Source of the DNA: Cucumis sativus
Lineage: Eukaryota > Streptophyta > Magnoliopsida > Cucurbitales > Cucurbitaceae
DNA: 64,000 bases
Direction of reading: 5' to 3'
Assembly: GCF_000004075.3 (NCBI RefSeq)
Contig: NC_026659.2
Coordinates: 2,108,001 to 2,172,000 of the forward strand
Position 1 is the stretch's first letter, and the number at the start of each line of letters is the position of its first letter. Below, in pieces: positions 50,279 through 62,951 of the stretch. The notes under the pieces were generated by a model. The model searched no databases and was not told the origin of the DNA. It saw nothing but the letters and a program-made list of their open reading frames with translations. The position numbers were made by a program, and so were the translations under genes.

Positions 50279-50305
<27 letters not shown>
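50279..50305. repeat. (AT)n microsatellite
   Basis: Thirteen uninterrupted AT units in the SGR-CCS52A intergenic region. Confidence 0.9.
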
Positions 50306-50311
<6 letters not shown>

Positions 50312-51253
50312 GGATTTTTCTTCAACACAAAATATTTGATAACAAACACGAAGTTATGCTTAACCTTGCAGCAAAATTTATTTCAAAAAAAAAAAAAAAT
50401 CAAACTTTGGTAAAGAACAAGAGAATAAAAGAAACTAAAATCTTACTCATCTAAAAAGCAATGCATTGCCACATTTAACCATTCACATGGTGTGATGTAA
50501 CTTACAAACTTGATTTTTCCAAATCTTTTTTTTTTATAAAAAATCACATGCATTTCTAAATTATCAACAAAGAAAAAGAAAAATCAAAATTCTCTATATA
50601 CACCATCAATTTAAAGCCATATATGAAAAACCTAATAGTTGGACAAAGATTAAAATATTAAAAGAAAGTATCCTATGATAACTAATTTATTGAAATCATC
50701 CACATTTTTTCTCTCGAAGAATTTATCTAGAGACTTCAAAATTTTCATATAAATATATAATATATATATATATATATTAAATAGTGTTATCAATCCCATC
50801 AAAATTTTTCAGATTTCAAACTATAATGGAAAAGAATAATACATATGTACATGAATTATACCCCAAATATCTATGAATGAATCATATGAATAAAAAATCT
50901 CTCCTCTCTTAAATTTACAAGTCACGGAAGTAATAATCAAAATATTGGGTAATTATTTACCTTACTATATTTTTCTATTGAAGTGGGGAAGAAGAAAATA
51001 ATGGAGATTTGAGAACATCTCCTCCGTGTAAAGACTATTTGAAAATCCATCACTTCCTTTTTTTTTTTTTTTTCATCTACAGCTTTCTCAGATCTCATGT
51101 AGCTTTGCTTTGGCTAATGCAGACCAGATTTGGTTAAGTTCTTCATATTGAATCTTTCTAAACCATTGACAAAAAATCTTTGTCATTATTCCTCAAAAAA
51201 GATGGTGCAAGAAAGTTGAAGGGTATGTGTTAAGAACAGGGGTTCTTCAATGG

Positions 51254-54200
51254 TTAACGGATGGTGGTTCGTCCCAGGAAGGATGCCCCGATTTCACTGT
51301 CCGTGTTCTGCAATTTATAGTTTAAACCCATGTGTGAGTTTGAGTTGACAATGAAATCGAAAACAGAACAAGTCCTTTCTATAAGGATCCCAAGAACCAA
51401 ATGTCAGACAAACATGTGTGTGTCATACAGTTTCACATCATGTGCAAAGATATCATTTAAAATGAAGAAAAATGTTCAAGACAGCTCAGTAGTAGCTATT
51501 GATTTTGTCTGACTATAACTCATCTTGATCTGATCCAGAAACTGATGTCCACTGAAAAGACTACATTCAAGGGACACAAGAAATCACATGTATTTCACAT
51601 CATACCAAAAATAGAAAAATTTATTTACCTGTGATTTAGGTGAAGGGAAGACATTCCAAAATCTTAGAGTTTCATCACCAGCGCCTGTTACAATGGTCTG
51701 CAAGGGAAAATTATACATGATAAAAAAAAAAAAAACAAGTAAAAAACAACAAATTGGTATCTCTTTTGTTTTCCACAAATGGTAAAAAAATGTTGAGAGA
51801 TCACGATACAAACAAGTAAAAACGCTACCTGTCCATCAGGAGATATGGCCAGATAAAGAACTCTGAAAGTATGGCCAGTCAATGTCGCCAACTGTAAAAG
51901 AGGAGCATAAATTAAATTTAGATTGGGAAATAGCAGAATATGATCATAGTCGAACAAGGGTTAAAAAGCCAACAAACCTTGGACATGGTTGGATATCTCC
52001 AGACTATTATTTGGTTTTGGGAGAACCCATGAGTACTAACAAGTTCATTAACATTCTTAGACCATGCCAGATTGCACACCTGCCACATAAGACGAAGATA
52101 CGGTTTATGTCAACTTTGACACTGAAGTATGTATGGCCACTGAAGAACTATTCCATTCCCCAGATAACAAATATTCCAAGTATGTTCTAAAATGATACAT
52201 TCAAACTTCAGGACCAAAAAGGTCAATGGAGATTGAGACAAGTCTTGATAGCAGACAGTTGAACTACCATCTCAATGGTATATCATTTTGATGAAACCAA
52301 ACAGCATATATGCCAGGTTGGGAGCATAGAATTACAAGGGCATCCAACCTACCATTTTTTTACTCCAAAAAAGTTGTTCCAAATCAATTTTTATAAATAT
52401 TAACAAGAAGTCAATGATCCATATTATTAATTTATGCCGGCATTTGATTTGCATTTTAAACAGACAATTCTTGAATTACTATAGGCGGAGGTTGGGTCTA
52501 AATTAAAAGATTCCTTCTAACCCATGCTTGAATCACACAACGTAAGAAAAGAAATATTACAGAAGCAAAGAGACAGAAAATAATTACCTGACTTCCAGTG
52601 TCCATGCAGCTCAAGTGTGTATTGGTAGTTGTGTTCCAAAAACGAATACATCGATCGGCAGTTCCACCCCCTGATGCGAGTAGTCCATGAAGATGAGGAG
52701 ACCATGCTATAGCTTTAACAGCAGCTGTGTGCTCATAAAATTTAAGTACAGGTTGGGTTGAATGTTGATTCCAAACAAATAACTGAAAGCAGATAACAAC
52801 AGATAAATATTAGTCATCATGACAGAAGGAAAAACAAACTGCTACAGAGATGGAAGAAAAGGTTATAACGTACTCTATTGTCATTTCCTCCTGATGCCAA
52901 TTCACGATTATCATATGACCATTTCAATCCACAAACCTACAGCAGAACAGTCGTACTATGTTGCTAAGAAGTTGGTAAAAGAAAAGCAAGAGAAATGCAA
53001 AATGACAGAGGATAATGAGCCGATGAAGAAACTATTCAAGAAGTAAGATCGCACAATATACTAGTGTCCTAAAAATTCAGTGGGAGTTATTACTTGGCAA
53101 TACTCAAATGCTTTAAACAAAGGCGATCCTAACATTTGATTTATGGCCAGGAAAAAGTAACATGTATATAAGCCTCACCTCTGATTTATGGCCAGATAAT
53201 TTAGTCACAAAATCATCCTGAGCCCTAATATCTCTTTGAAGAATACTTTTGTCCCTGCTACCAGACGATAAAAGTGATGAGCTCCAAGCTAAGGCTCCAA
53301 TTCGTAACCGATGCCCCTCCATGGTCCTAACCCTTTTACAGCGTGATGCATCCCAAATCTAGAGAGATGATCATTAGGGCACGGGTTAATCAACACTGGA
53401 AATAATCAAATCCATCGGAATCTCAGTTATGCAAATCTCAAGAAAATAGACATCCACAAGAGATGAAGGAAAAAAAAAATCCAAATTGAAGTTTATACGC
53501 GAGAACATGCATAGATTTAAACAAATCATGACTAACCTGGACTTTCCCATTGCTAGTGCCAACAGCAAGATGAGTTCCACGCTGTGCCCAGCCCACTGAA
53601 CATACACTGTCATCAATTCCTAAATCACACAACTTGGTGACCTGCAAAAAGAATGATCTTGCTGTAATAAACGTCTCACAAGCTACATAAATTCAGACAT
53701 ATAATGAAACAATTCATCAATCTCGAGATCGGTTGCCGATTCATACTAATTCCAAAGAATGGAAAAAGCATCTTATCACTGTAATAAAAGTCAATAACAG
53801 ATCGATCAACCCACAAAGATGAAACTCAAAATCAAAAGGGCAGTCAGAGAATTACCTTACTACTGCAAGCATTCCAGAGATAAACACAATTACCCAACCC
53901 CACAGCCAGCACGTTATGCGAAGACCAATCCACAAGATTGAGATAAAAATCATCTTGCAAAGCAGGTGCATCCAAGACCTAACAATGCAGATAACAGGAA
54001 AAAAAAAAAAAAAACACACACACACAAAAAATTAGAGAATCCAAAAAACAAATCCAACCCAAAATGGGTTAACAAAAAATTCACCTTATAAGGCGATCGA
54101 GGAACCTTCCTGGGAGTCTTAACCGGACTGGGATTAAGGCCGGGAGCAGCAGCATCAAAGCCAAAAGGCGAAAGGGAATGCATTGACCTTCTCGTCTCGG

Positions 54201-54642
54201 TCTTATAACGAAAAATATTATGATTGGGAAGGCACATTGGGGAGCTTCTCTTCTCAGGAGTAGCAGGAGGGATTACACCAGAATCAGGACCAAACAAAGC
54301 AGTACGAAGAAGGGTAGCGTAAGCAGTAGAAGTATCCTCACGACCATCAGAGTGGGAATTGGAAACAGGGGAGATATCAAAAAGGGCAAAATTAGAACCA
54401 GATCTACTGGGTATGAATCTATCGGAGTAAATAGCTCTAGATGGGGACAAATGGTGGTTGATATTGATCATACGGTCGATTTGGCGAGATGGGGTTAGGG
54501 TTTCAAGTGAGTGAGAAGCCCGAGACATTGAAGAAGGTAAATTGAGCTGAATAGAAGAAGAAGAAGAAGAAGAAGAAGAAGAAGAGGGTGAAGATGTTGA
54601 AGAAGATAGATGGGTCCGTTGAGGAAGAGCTTGATCTTCCAT
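51254..54642 (-). CDS. CCS52A: CCS52A / Fizzy-related (FZR/Cdh1) activator of the anaphase-promoting complex
   Basis: Ten exons on the minus strand: 54642-54085, 53978-53856, 53641-53537, 53358-53179, 52936-52874, 52782-52588, 52079-51978, 51891-51829, 51697-51629 and 51307-51254 (TAA). Every exon is a whole number of codons and the sum is 503 residues (Arabidopsis FZR2 483). It is a WD40 co-activator that recruits D-box and KEN-box substrates such as mitotic cyclins to APC/C, driving mitotic exit and endoreduplication. Seen: the C-box DRFIPSR at 74-80, [30 protein letters not shown], the RKVPRSPYK lead-in, then WD40 repeats across about 190-480 (for example [41 protein letters not shown]), and the C-terminal Ile-Arg tail at 502-503 that docks on APC/C. 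The sequence follows the CCS52A (FZR1/FZR2) subgroup rather than CCS52B. An 11-Ser run at 20-30 comes from a TCT microsatellite. Confidence 0.96.
54553..54585. repeat. Coding (TCT)11 microsatellite in CCS52A exon 1
   Basis: A pure AGA run on the plus strand, reading as eleven TCT serine codons in the N-terminal disordered part of CCS52A. Pure codon repeats of this length usually vary between accessions. Confidence 0.9.
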
Positions 54643-54933
54643 TGGAGAATCAATGGAAGAGATCTGGATGATGAAATTGAAGGGAAGAGAGAGAAAGAAA
54701 GGAGAAGGATGATAGAGAGAGATAGAGAGAGAGAAGTGGAGATAGTAAAAGGAGAAGAGGGGGGCTTGTAATAGACGGAGACGGAGAGAATTTTTGACAG
54801 CTTGGATTGTAATAATAATAAAATAAATAAAATAGAAATATAAATTAATTAATTATAAAAAAAAAAAAAAAAAAGTTCCCGGCAAATCTTAGGTAAAAGC
54901 TAATGCTTTTTCCCGGGAAATCTACTACTCTAC

Positions 54934-54959
54934 TTCTACTACTACTACTACTACTACTC
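54934..54959. repeat. (CTA)n microsatellite upstream of CCS52A
   Basis: A CTA trinucleotide run about 300 bp upstream of the CCS52A start codon, between the leader and the site II cluster. Confidence 0.8.
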
Positions 54960-54993
54960 TTCCTTCTTTTCTTTTTGTTTTGTTTTGTTTTAT

Positions 54994-55044
54994 TGGGCCA
55001 TCTCTTTTTTCTTCTTCAATTGGGCCTTCATTAGGCCCAGCCCA
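54994..55044. promoter_or_regulatory. Site II element cluster in the CCS52A promoter
   Basis: Four TGGGCC/GGCCCA-type words lie in 50 bp: TGGGCCA at 54994-55000, TGGGCC at 55021-55026, GGCCCA at 55034-55039 and AGCCCA at 55039-55044. This is about 350-400 bp upstream of the CCS52A start codon. Site II elements are bound by TCP factors and are known from promoters of cell-cycle and ribosomal genes, which fits an APC/C activator. The function is inferred. Confidence 0.55.
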
Positions 55045-56564
55045 ACTCTACTATATCCCTAATTCTTATAGCTTCTTTAATTACTATTTAATACTAATAA
55101 TAATAATACACATCCATCTCTCATTATTATATTTACATAAAAACTACCCTTATGTGATGTTAGGTGCTCTGTCCTTATTTCTCTTCTTTTCGATTTCTTT
55201 TTCTTTTTTCTTTTAAATAATTATAACACATTTCTCCCCTTCCTAATTTCATTTTAATTTTGTTTTATCAATGCATCATCTTCCTAAACTTAACATTCAA
55301 TCCCTCTTCTACTTGTTGTACTAAAAAACCATTCAAATTTTTAATTGAATCATCAAAAACTAAAACTACACTTTATTAGCATGAGCCCATTTAATCATTC
55401 TCTTTTCCCTTTTCTTTTTTAAAAAAATACTTTTACAAATTATTTTAAATGTAGTGTGCATATTAATAAAAAAAAATTGACAAACTATTTACATTACATA
55501 GAATAAAACTACAACAAAAAAAATTATTATACATAATTTTTTTAATTTTGTATGAAGCGTAAATATTTTGTTAAATTTTCTATTTTTGATAATATCTTAA
55601 TTAAAAAATTATACAATATTTAAGGATCAAATATATTTATTATTAAAATTTTAGGACTAAAACAGAAGTACTTTCTTTTTTAATAATGAGGTTGATGGCC
55701 GAAAATTTTGTTTTTATTGGTATGTTTTTTTTTTAAAGAAAATAATAATAATAAGCATCTGCTATCGATGTTACATTGAATCCATTTATAGAAAATATTT
55801 TGAAGTTATTTAAACTATGTAGTTTTCAGAAAAGGAAATTAAAATATTGCCAACCAATGCATTTGTTTATCTTTCTTCTTTTAAGAAATAAAAAATAAAA
55901 CATCATATTTATACTCCACACATTAGAGTTTGTCACTTAAAATAATTGTATCTTATAGATTAGTACTAAACTTATAGGTTAATCAATCTAAATCATTATT
56001 AGTTGAGATAATTTTATTTTTAAACTTGTGAATAAATACCTTTCATATGCGTATTAAGACTTTAAAAAATTTAAAGATTGCAGAGAAATATCAATTCATA
56101 TTTATAAACTTTGATAATTGCATCAATTTAAACATTGAACTTTGAAGGTTATATCAATTTAAACCATAACTTTCATAAATGCATTAATTTAAACTCTTTG
56201 GTTTCATAAGTATATTTAAGGAAAGCATGATATAAAGTTCAATTGATGCATTTATATAATTCTAGGATCTAAATTGTACATTTATAAGTTTAAGTGTTTA
56301 AATTGATACAACTATTAGAATATAAGATTTAAATGGATACAATTAATAAGTTTAAATTGATACAAGAAATTTGACATTTTCTAAAGAAAGAAAGGTTGGA
56401 AACAAATACATCTTACAACAAAAGAAATGTTGTATATTAAAGACTTTTCCAGGCTGTTTTTTTTTTCTTTTCCTTTCTTCTTCCTCAATTTTTTATTAGT
56501 ATTTTGGTAGAATTTTAGAAAGATAATGTTTTATAAAGTGATTTTGAGTTAATTTTAGAACAAG

Positions 56565-56673
56565 GTTTGATAGAGTCACATGCATAGATAAAGTCTATGT
56601 CTGTATTAGTGATACAGATGACCAGTATCTACACACTAGTAAACAATGATATTTTGCTACTTTTATAAATATT
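56565..56673. repeat. Second copy of the Cucumis-type 'TGATAGA...TTTTGCTA' repeat
   Basis: A degenerate series with TTGATAGAGTC, AAAGTCTATGTCTGTATTAGTGATACAG-like words, then ATGATATTTTGCTACTTTTATAAAT. It shares the GATAGA/TAGTGATA units and the TTTTGCTA end with the copy at 15312-15531. Confidence 0.5.
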
Positions 56674-57791
56674 TTATTTTATTTTTGTATATTTAAAAAT
56701 AGTTTAATTTTAAAATAAAATAGTTATTTATATTTATTCAAAATTTAGGATTTAAATGGATAGATTTTACTCATCCTAAATTGATTTGCTCCCTATTTAA
56801 TTAAAAAAGAGGATTGATTCTTTTTAAATTTATTTCCTTTTAAAGTATAAGAATGTGGGGGAGATATATAAAGTCTTTTAAGTGAATTTCCTTTTCAATA
56901 TACTAAAAAACTTCACATTTGTTTTTGTTCAACTTTATGGAGGGATGAGATTTGAACTTATAACATTTGGCTTAATTTATAAATTCATAACCATTTGAAT
57001 CATAGTTAGGTTGGCATACAGCTTCAATTAAAGAATTTGGATAGAAGTACTAAAGCATTTAACTAGTGATCTAAGTTGGTAGCTATACATTTATTTTAGT
57101 AAGATCTCTTTTTTAATCCTACAATTCATTTTATCTCTAAAATATATTTAAAAATAAATAAAAAACCCAACTATGGTTTATTTGAAAGAAAAAAAAAGGT
57201 TATCATGGTTCATTTAGATATTTCTTAATTTGGTTCTCAATATTTTTTTTTAGATTCTCAAATTACCTTTAATGTACTAAATATTCCCAATAAAGTATTT
57301 TCATATAAAGTTGGTTAAATATTCTTTAAAAAAAAAGTTACAAGAACACTACAATTTTATTTCATCAATATATTTACAATATGGATACAAACATAATGTA
57401 CCTAATTGACAAATGGATATCGAACCATTCCATGAACAAAATATAATCCCAAACATAAAAAATTGACGTCTTCTAATAGGCATATCCAAGTAGTATATAT
57501 GATCATATTTTAAATAGGTTAGTAAATATAGATATCACATGTATTATTTATTTGGAATCGATTCAAAAATTTGGAATGTATTAAAGGTAAATTTGAGAAT
57601 TTAGAAAGACGTAGGAGGAATATCAAAAGCAAAATTGAGAATTTAAAAAAGATGTAAGACTAATTTTAAAGGTAAATTTGAGAATTTAATTAAAAAGTTG
57701 TAGGACCAAACTGGAATTATGGAGGGAGTATAATTAGTGTTTTATGTAGGGACAAAAATAATGCAAATAAGCAGTAGAGTCCTCTTATTAT

Positions 57792-57835
57792 TGGGCCTCG
57801 GCTGCAAGGTCAAGTTGCAACCCAATCAAGGCCCA
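57792..57835. promoter_or_regulatory. Inverted pair of site II-like elements
   Basis: TGGGCC at 57792-57797 and GGCCCA at 57830-57835 face each other across a local segment that is less AT-rich than its surroundings. No gene is seen within 3 kb on either side. Confidence 0.3.
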
Positions 57836-58528
57836 AAATTACTACTCCAACCCAAATCCATAAAAGCTCCAACCTTCTCTCTTCCAAAATTATTTAATTT
57901 AGTTAGTTCGCGACTCATGATTAAACAATTCTTCAAACGTCATAATCTTACTCTTTTCTCGAAATGCTCTTTAAGATTTAAGAGTATGTATTAATTTTCT
58001 CTCTCACTATCATGTTATAAACTTTTTGAAAATTATGTACCTTATCGTGATATATATGTTTATGTTGAGAACACAATATATTTATAAACGTTTAGATAAG
58101 AAAGATACTAAATCTCCATCTCTTCTAAATCCATCGTTGTTAATGGGAAGTTAGTTTTGCACTTTAGTCTATATTATTCAACATATGTGAATGAGATCTC
58201 AATTTACATAGAAGTTTAAAGTTTTTCTAAACTTTTACATAATCATCCTCATATCTTACCCTTCTAACAACTAAATAATTATAATAATTAAAAGGTATTA
58301 TTTTAGTAAGAATTAAAAACAAACACTTTTTTTTTAAAAAAAAGTTCAATAACAAGTATTCAAATAATTTAAAATTTAAAATTAACATTTAGTAGCATAA
58401 TCTTCCATGAATATCACAGCTACTGTACAATAAATTAAAGTTGACAAGGAAGGGTAGAAAATATTGTGAACATAATATTTTTAATCATAATTTAGATGTA
58501 CTTTTATTAAAATAAAAATAAAATGTTC

Positions 58529-58568
<40 letters not shown>
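58529..58568. repeat. (AT)n microsatellite
   Basis: About 40 bp of AT/TA dinucleotides with one phase change (ATAATAT), followed by GATAGATA. Confidence 0.9.
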
Positions 58569-58570
<2 letters not shown>

Positions 58571-60164
58571 TAGATGAGTATATATGAAATGATTTGTTAT
58601 GTATAGTTATAAGATGCAGGTAAATATATGGTTGAATCATTCATGTGAACCTTTAAAATTTATGGGTATCTTTAAATATAGCTATAGAAAGTGTGACCAC
58701 CTATGGTTTTTATTCCTCTTTTACAAAGTTATTATATATATCCTTTTATTAAGATCTTGAGTGAGTCTATACCATTATTATTTTCATTAATTTCTGATTT
58801 TCCTTTTCCTTTTCCTTTTCTAATATATATAGATTTTGAAAAAAAGTTAATATTAAAATATCAGTATGTAATCTACCATCTAAAATTATTGTAGAAATCG
58901 GTTCAAAATATTTATTTGATGGGAACAACATTCATCATATTAGCATTAATGGTTTACTTTTTCTTTCCAAAATATTCTCACCACTAAGTTTCGAATCGAA
59001 CATTTCTTCTTCTTTCTCAAATTCCTCTTCTATCACTTCTTTAAACGGCTTTAGTTTTGTTATTTGATTTCAACACTCGTAACATTAGTTGACATACAAT
59101 TCAAAGTGAACAATAGCTAGCAAAGTGGATTTTATCATTTAATATATTATAAAAAACATACACTTTTTGGTAAAATAATTAATATTTTCAGATTCCTTTT
59201 TAGTAGAATGTCTAAAGTTAGCATGCTGACTATTAATGACTAATTACTAATTAAGTGGTAGTGGTTTGAATCCTTATACAATAATCCTTTCCGAAAAGAG
59301 ATAGACGATATTTTAAGATCTTATCTTTTATTTGTTTGATGAGTTATGGACAAAGATAACTTATATATCATTTGGTGTGATAATGTCTATTTTGACATAA
59401 GACTACACGACTTTATTTTTTGTTCTATATATTCTAACTCGTTTGATCATATAGTTGAAATAAAATGGTTATAGTCTCACTTAAATAGCATTTTCTTCTC
59501 CGTATATTTACCCTCTATATGTGAGATTTTTAGTCGCACTTTCAAAAATAAATATTTCTTTGAACAAATTGTCAAAGTGTCATCAAATGGCCACTATATC
59601 AAAATTTCAACAAATGCTACAAACAAGTGTTAGAATGAAGAACATGAAGAAAAGAAAAAGGAATGATATATATATATAGGAAGTTGTTTTCCATGTAAAA
59701 CCTAACAATAATGATACTTTTTAATCTTTTTTAAAGCAAGGAGTAACAATTTAATTTTTGAAAGTTCTTATTATCAATGTATGTGGTTCTTAAATTATGA
59801 GGAAACTTTTGAGTGTGTTACAACAAAGTCTATATATAACCATATAATTTTGTAATCAACCCTAAAATATAGAAAACTCGATAATAAGTTCTTAAACTAG
59901 GGTTGTCCATCTCGTATTAAGTTTCTTGTCTTTACAAAACATTTCACTAAATTTTAAACGAATTGACATAGATTTTCTTGAGATGTTATTTTTCATCTAG
60001 GTTTCAAATTCAAGCACGAGTTATTGCTAATTTGCAAATGAAAATATTATGGTTATGAGTTTGACGCATCCTCATTTCTCTTTAAAATTAAATCTATGTT
60101 ATTTCTTCAATTAATTTTGGAATCAAATAATAAGTTCTTTTTTCTTTGTTCTCTTTAAGAAAAC

Positions 60165-60473
60165 TCAGTAAGAAAGGTAGGGAATATTAGAGCTAAAAGG
60201 AATTGGGATGAGAAATAAATGGCTCTCAACTACATAGTCATCACTCATCAAATTGGTATAATGGTATTGGGTAGCTCTCTTAGCCCAATTTGGAAGTTTC
60301 TTCGATCCATATACACCAAGATTTGCTTCCCTTTGAATATGCTGGAAACTATGAACAATGGCCCATTGTCTCCAGTTGAAGCCCTCTTTCCAAACCAACC
60401 TAATTTTATGATCATAATAATAAAAGAATTGTACAAATCGTCTTTTACTATATCGAGTGTTACCATTAATCAC
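60165..60473 (-). pseudogene. Possible retroelement RNase-H-like relic
   Basis: A 102-codon minus-strand frame reads LVWKEGFNWRQWAIVHSFQHIQREAN and continues through SKKLPNWAKRATQYHYTN. The pattern W-x(5)-I-x-H-x-x-REAN resembles the C-terminal RNase H (RVT_3) domain of plant LINEs ('...HIFREANQVADFLAKLG'), but the expected AD after REAN is missing. There is no adjoining RT sequence that I can see. The frame could also be chance or belong to an unrelated gene fragment. Confidence 0.35.
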
Positions 60474-62709
60474 TCATGAAATTTTTTTTATCAACTTTGT
60501 TGTTAATTTGTTTGCAATTACATTATTGAATTTTTAATTATCAATTAGTCGATCCCTTAATTTGTTATTTATACCAACCTGTTATAGTTTGTGAATTATA
60601 TATATGTCTTGTTATTGTTCTTTTTTTTCTTTTTCCATTAAATGAACAAATATATTAATATCATATAGAGTTGATTTGCAACAAACTCACAATTGTTATA
60701 AGTTTGACGTTTACTATATTTTTTAAAGGTTGTTGTAGTTGTTTTCTCTTGAGATGCTTGCCATTTGATATACATACATGGTGTCTCTCAAAATGTGTAG
60801 ATTATGGCATAGTATCTTTTTTTTCTTATTGAAAATTTATGTGTTTATTCTTGAGGATATTTTTCTTCTCTGTGCTCCACAGATTATGACATAGTTTGTT
60901 TCCTCTTCATTTGTTGTGCATATTTAAGTGGTTGTGGTTGCTTTTGAAGAGTTATAATGTCATTGCCTTTGTATATGTTTGTAGTAAATCTAGAAGTGTG
61001 TCAATCCCGGTGGTTGTGAAGCAAAAATAAAAAGCATTATAGTATCAAGGTGTTTCTCTAAATCTTCCTGAAATCTTTATTGCTTGCCCTTATAATTACT
61101 AGCGGTAATTAATTAATGTTTAGAAATGTAAATGTAAGGAACCATGCAATTTAGCTGGAGTAATTGATCAAATTAAAAGTCTATAGTTATAATTGTAAAA
61201 AAAGGTATCGAACCCGTAACAAAATTTAGAAATGATTTGTGTGTTTTTTCAATAAAAAAAAAGAAAAAGAAAAAGTTAGAACAATAGTTTAACCAACACC
61301 TTCTCATAAACATAATAATTTGGACAAATATCAATTTACTCTCAATTGAGATTATATCAAATGAAACCTTTAACGTTAAAAATGAACTAAGTATTCGAAA
61401 ATAAGAGGTCTTGAGTTCGCGCACCAAATATTTAAAAAGTAAATTGTTATTGTTTGTTTAGGCAAAAGAGTTAGAAAAGTGGAAGAAAGAGCAGTGAAAA
61501 TTAAGGTAATAAATAAAGGTGTTTAACCAAATTAATTAAAAAGCAGAGAGAGAGTTCAATTGGGAGACATGTTACTTACTCATAAAAAGAAAGCATTGGA
61601 AATATAAGAAAAGATTAGAGCAAATTACATTACAATTCCCATGCCTTTTTTATTTTTATATAAATATGCATTACTTGATTAAAAGGGTTAGGAAGAAGCA
61701 TCATTATGATTTTCCACACTCCTAAATCATTCCAATTTCCCTACCTTTTCCACCCCATTTGACTCTATATCCTTCAATTCTCTATACTTTATCTTTTTCT
61801 CTTTTATTTTTCTTCTATGGTAGCAAAATTTATAATAATAATAATAAAAAAAGACTTTCTAAAATGCTTAAAGTACAAGAATTTATCATTGTTTTTAGAT
61901 TAACTATCCCATTTCAAATCCCAACCATCTGAAAATGAACTTAAGACTACAACCCTTTTTTAGCAATGCCTTATGTTTCTTTTCCTAGATATTAAAATTC
62001 ACCTTTGTTTACTCAGTTTGAATTACTTCAACTCACAAAATTTGCCTCTATTTAGTCACGTCAATCTATTTAATGTTTAAACAATTTTCTTAAATCTAAA
62101 ACTTAAATTATGTTTGTTTTAAATTTATTATTGATCGAGTTGAAATTGTCAAACAAATAATTTGAAAAACTCAAATGGAGATAAAATCAATATTTATATG
62201 GTTCACTCAAATTGAGATAAAACTTTAAGATTACAATCATACATAATTAAATATGTTAAGTATAGATTTTCGTACTTAGTCATTTAAGGTGACATATAAT
62301 AAATTTAAGACATTCCAACCGTACAATTTACCATACCATATCAAACCAATTACTTAATTCAAGTTTGATAATTGCATAAGTGGTATGTATTTTGTGGTAT
62401 ATAGTAGGACTAATATAAGAATAGAGGTGAAAGAAATAAGAATTTAATTGTTGAAGATACATGGATAATGTTTAAACTAAACTTGTTTTAAAATAGAAAT
62501 TGAAGTTTTATATCTCACCCAAAGAAAGGTGAAAGATTTTAATCTATATTGTTGAATTATTAAGTTATACTTAAATAGGTCATAAAGTTAATGAAGTGGG
62601 AAAAAAACATAATTAAAAGTTTAATAAGCATAATTATTATAGAAAGTTGGGAGATTAAAAATTTAAAACTCAACAATAAAATAGTACAAACAAAGGCAAC
62701 TTTTCTTTT

Positions 62710-62735
62710 CCCTTTCCTTTTCCCTTTCCTTTTCC
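62710..62735. repeat. Tandem 12-bp pyrimidine repeat (CCCTTTCCTTTT)
   Basis: Two full copies and the start of a third in the promoter/leader region of the DUF1191 gene. Pyrimidine patches near transcription starts are common in plants. Confidence 0.8.
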
Positions 62736-62759
62736 TTACAACTCACTCTCATAACTCAT

Positions 62760-62768
62760 AACCCTAAA
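62760..62768. promoter_or_regulatory. Telo-box (AACCCTAAA) upstream of the DUF1191 gene
   Basis: A perfect match to the plant telo-box lies ~185 bp upstream of the start codon, just after the pyrimidine-rich tract. Telo-boxes occur in promoters active in dividing cells. The role here is inferred from position. Confidence 0.45.
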
Positions 62769-62951
62769 CCCAATTTCTTCTAAATTTTTCCTCTTTCCAC
62801 AATTCCATCTTACAAAACAAGAACACTTTAACAAAAGCAGAGCAACAAAAAAGCTGCTTCATTCATTCCTCTTCTTTTCATACAATTCTCAAGAAAAAAA
62901 ACCACTGATATTTTACCAAAAACAACACCTTCCTTCAAACCCATTTTCCAA

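Larger units (their letters stand above)
47492..51253. other. Convergent intergenic region between STAY-GREEN and CCS52A
   Basis: About 3.8 kb between two genes that face each other with their 3' ends. It is AT-rich, with an AAT trinucleotide run (49543-49571) and AT microsatellites at 49849-49875, 50279-50305 and about 50755-50778. No open frame is convincing; the longest, at 49423-49716, is built from the AAT repeat. I see no gene. Confidence 0.6.
55045..62951. other. Gene-poor gap between CCS52A and the DUF1191 gene
   Basis: About 7.9 kb, AT-rich. Seen in it: a short Cucumis-type repeat at 56565-56673, a TGGGCC/GGCCCA pair at 57792-57835 next to an 85-codon frame without recognisable domain, a long AT microsatellite at 58529-58568, and a possible RNase-H-like relic on the minus strand at 60165-60473. 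The right end (62690-62951) is the pyrimidine-rich promoter and leader of the DUF1191 gene. I see no intact gene. Confidence 0.55.

Noticed and set aside
54220..54498. 92-codon plus-strand frame opposite CCS52A exon 1
   Set aside because: Antisense shadow of the coding exon, without recognisable features.
57737..57994. 85-codon plus-strand frame
   Set aside because: No recognisable domain, codon use like the surrounding AT-rich DNA; kept only as context for the site II pair.
61200..61430. Words such as 'GGTATCGAACCC' and 'GTCTTGAGTTCGCGC' suggesting a tRNA or SINE
   Set aside because: The spacing does not fit A-box/B-box and there is no cloverleaf. At most it is a decayed repeat.
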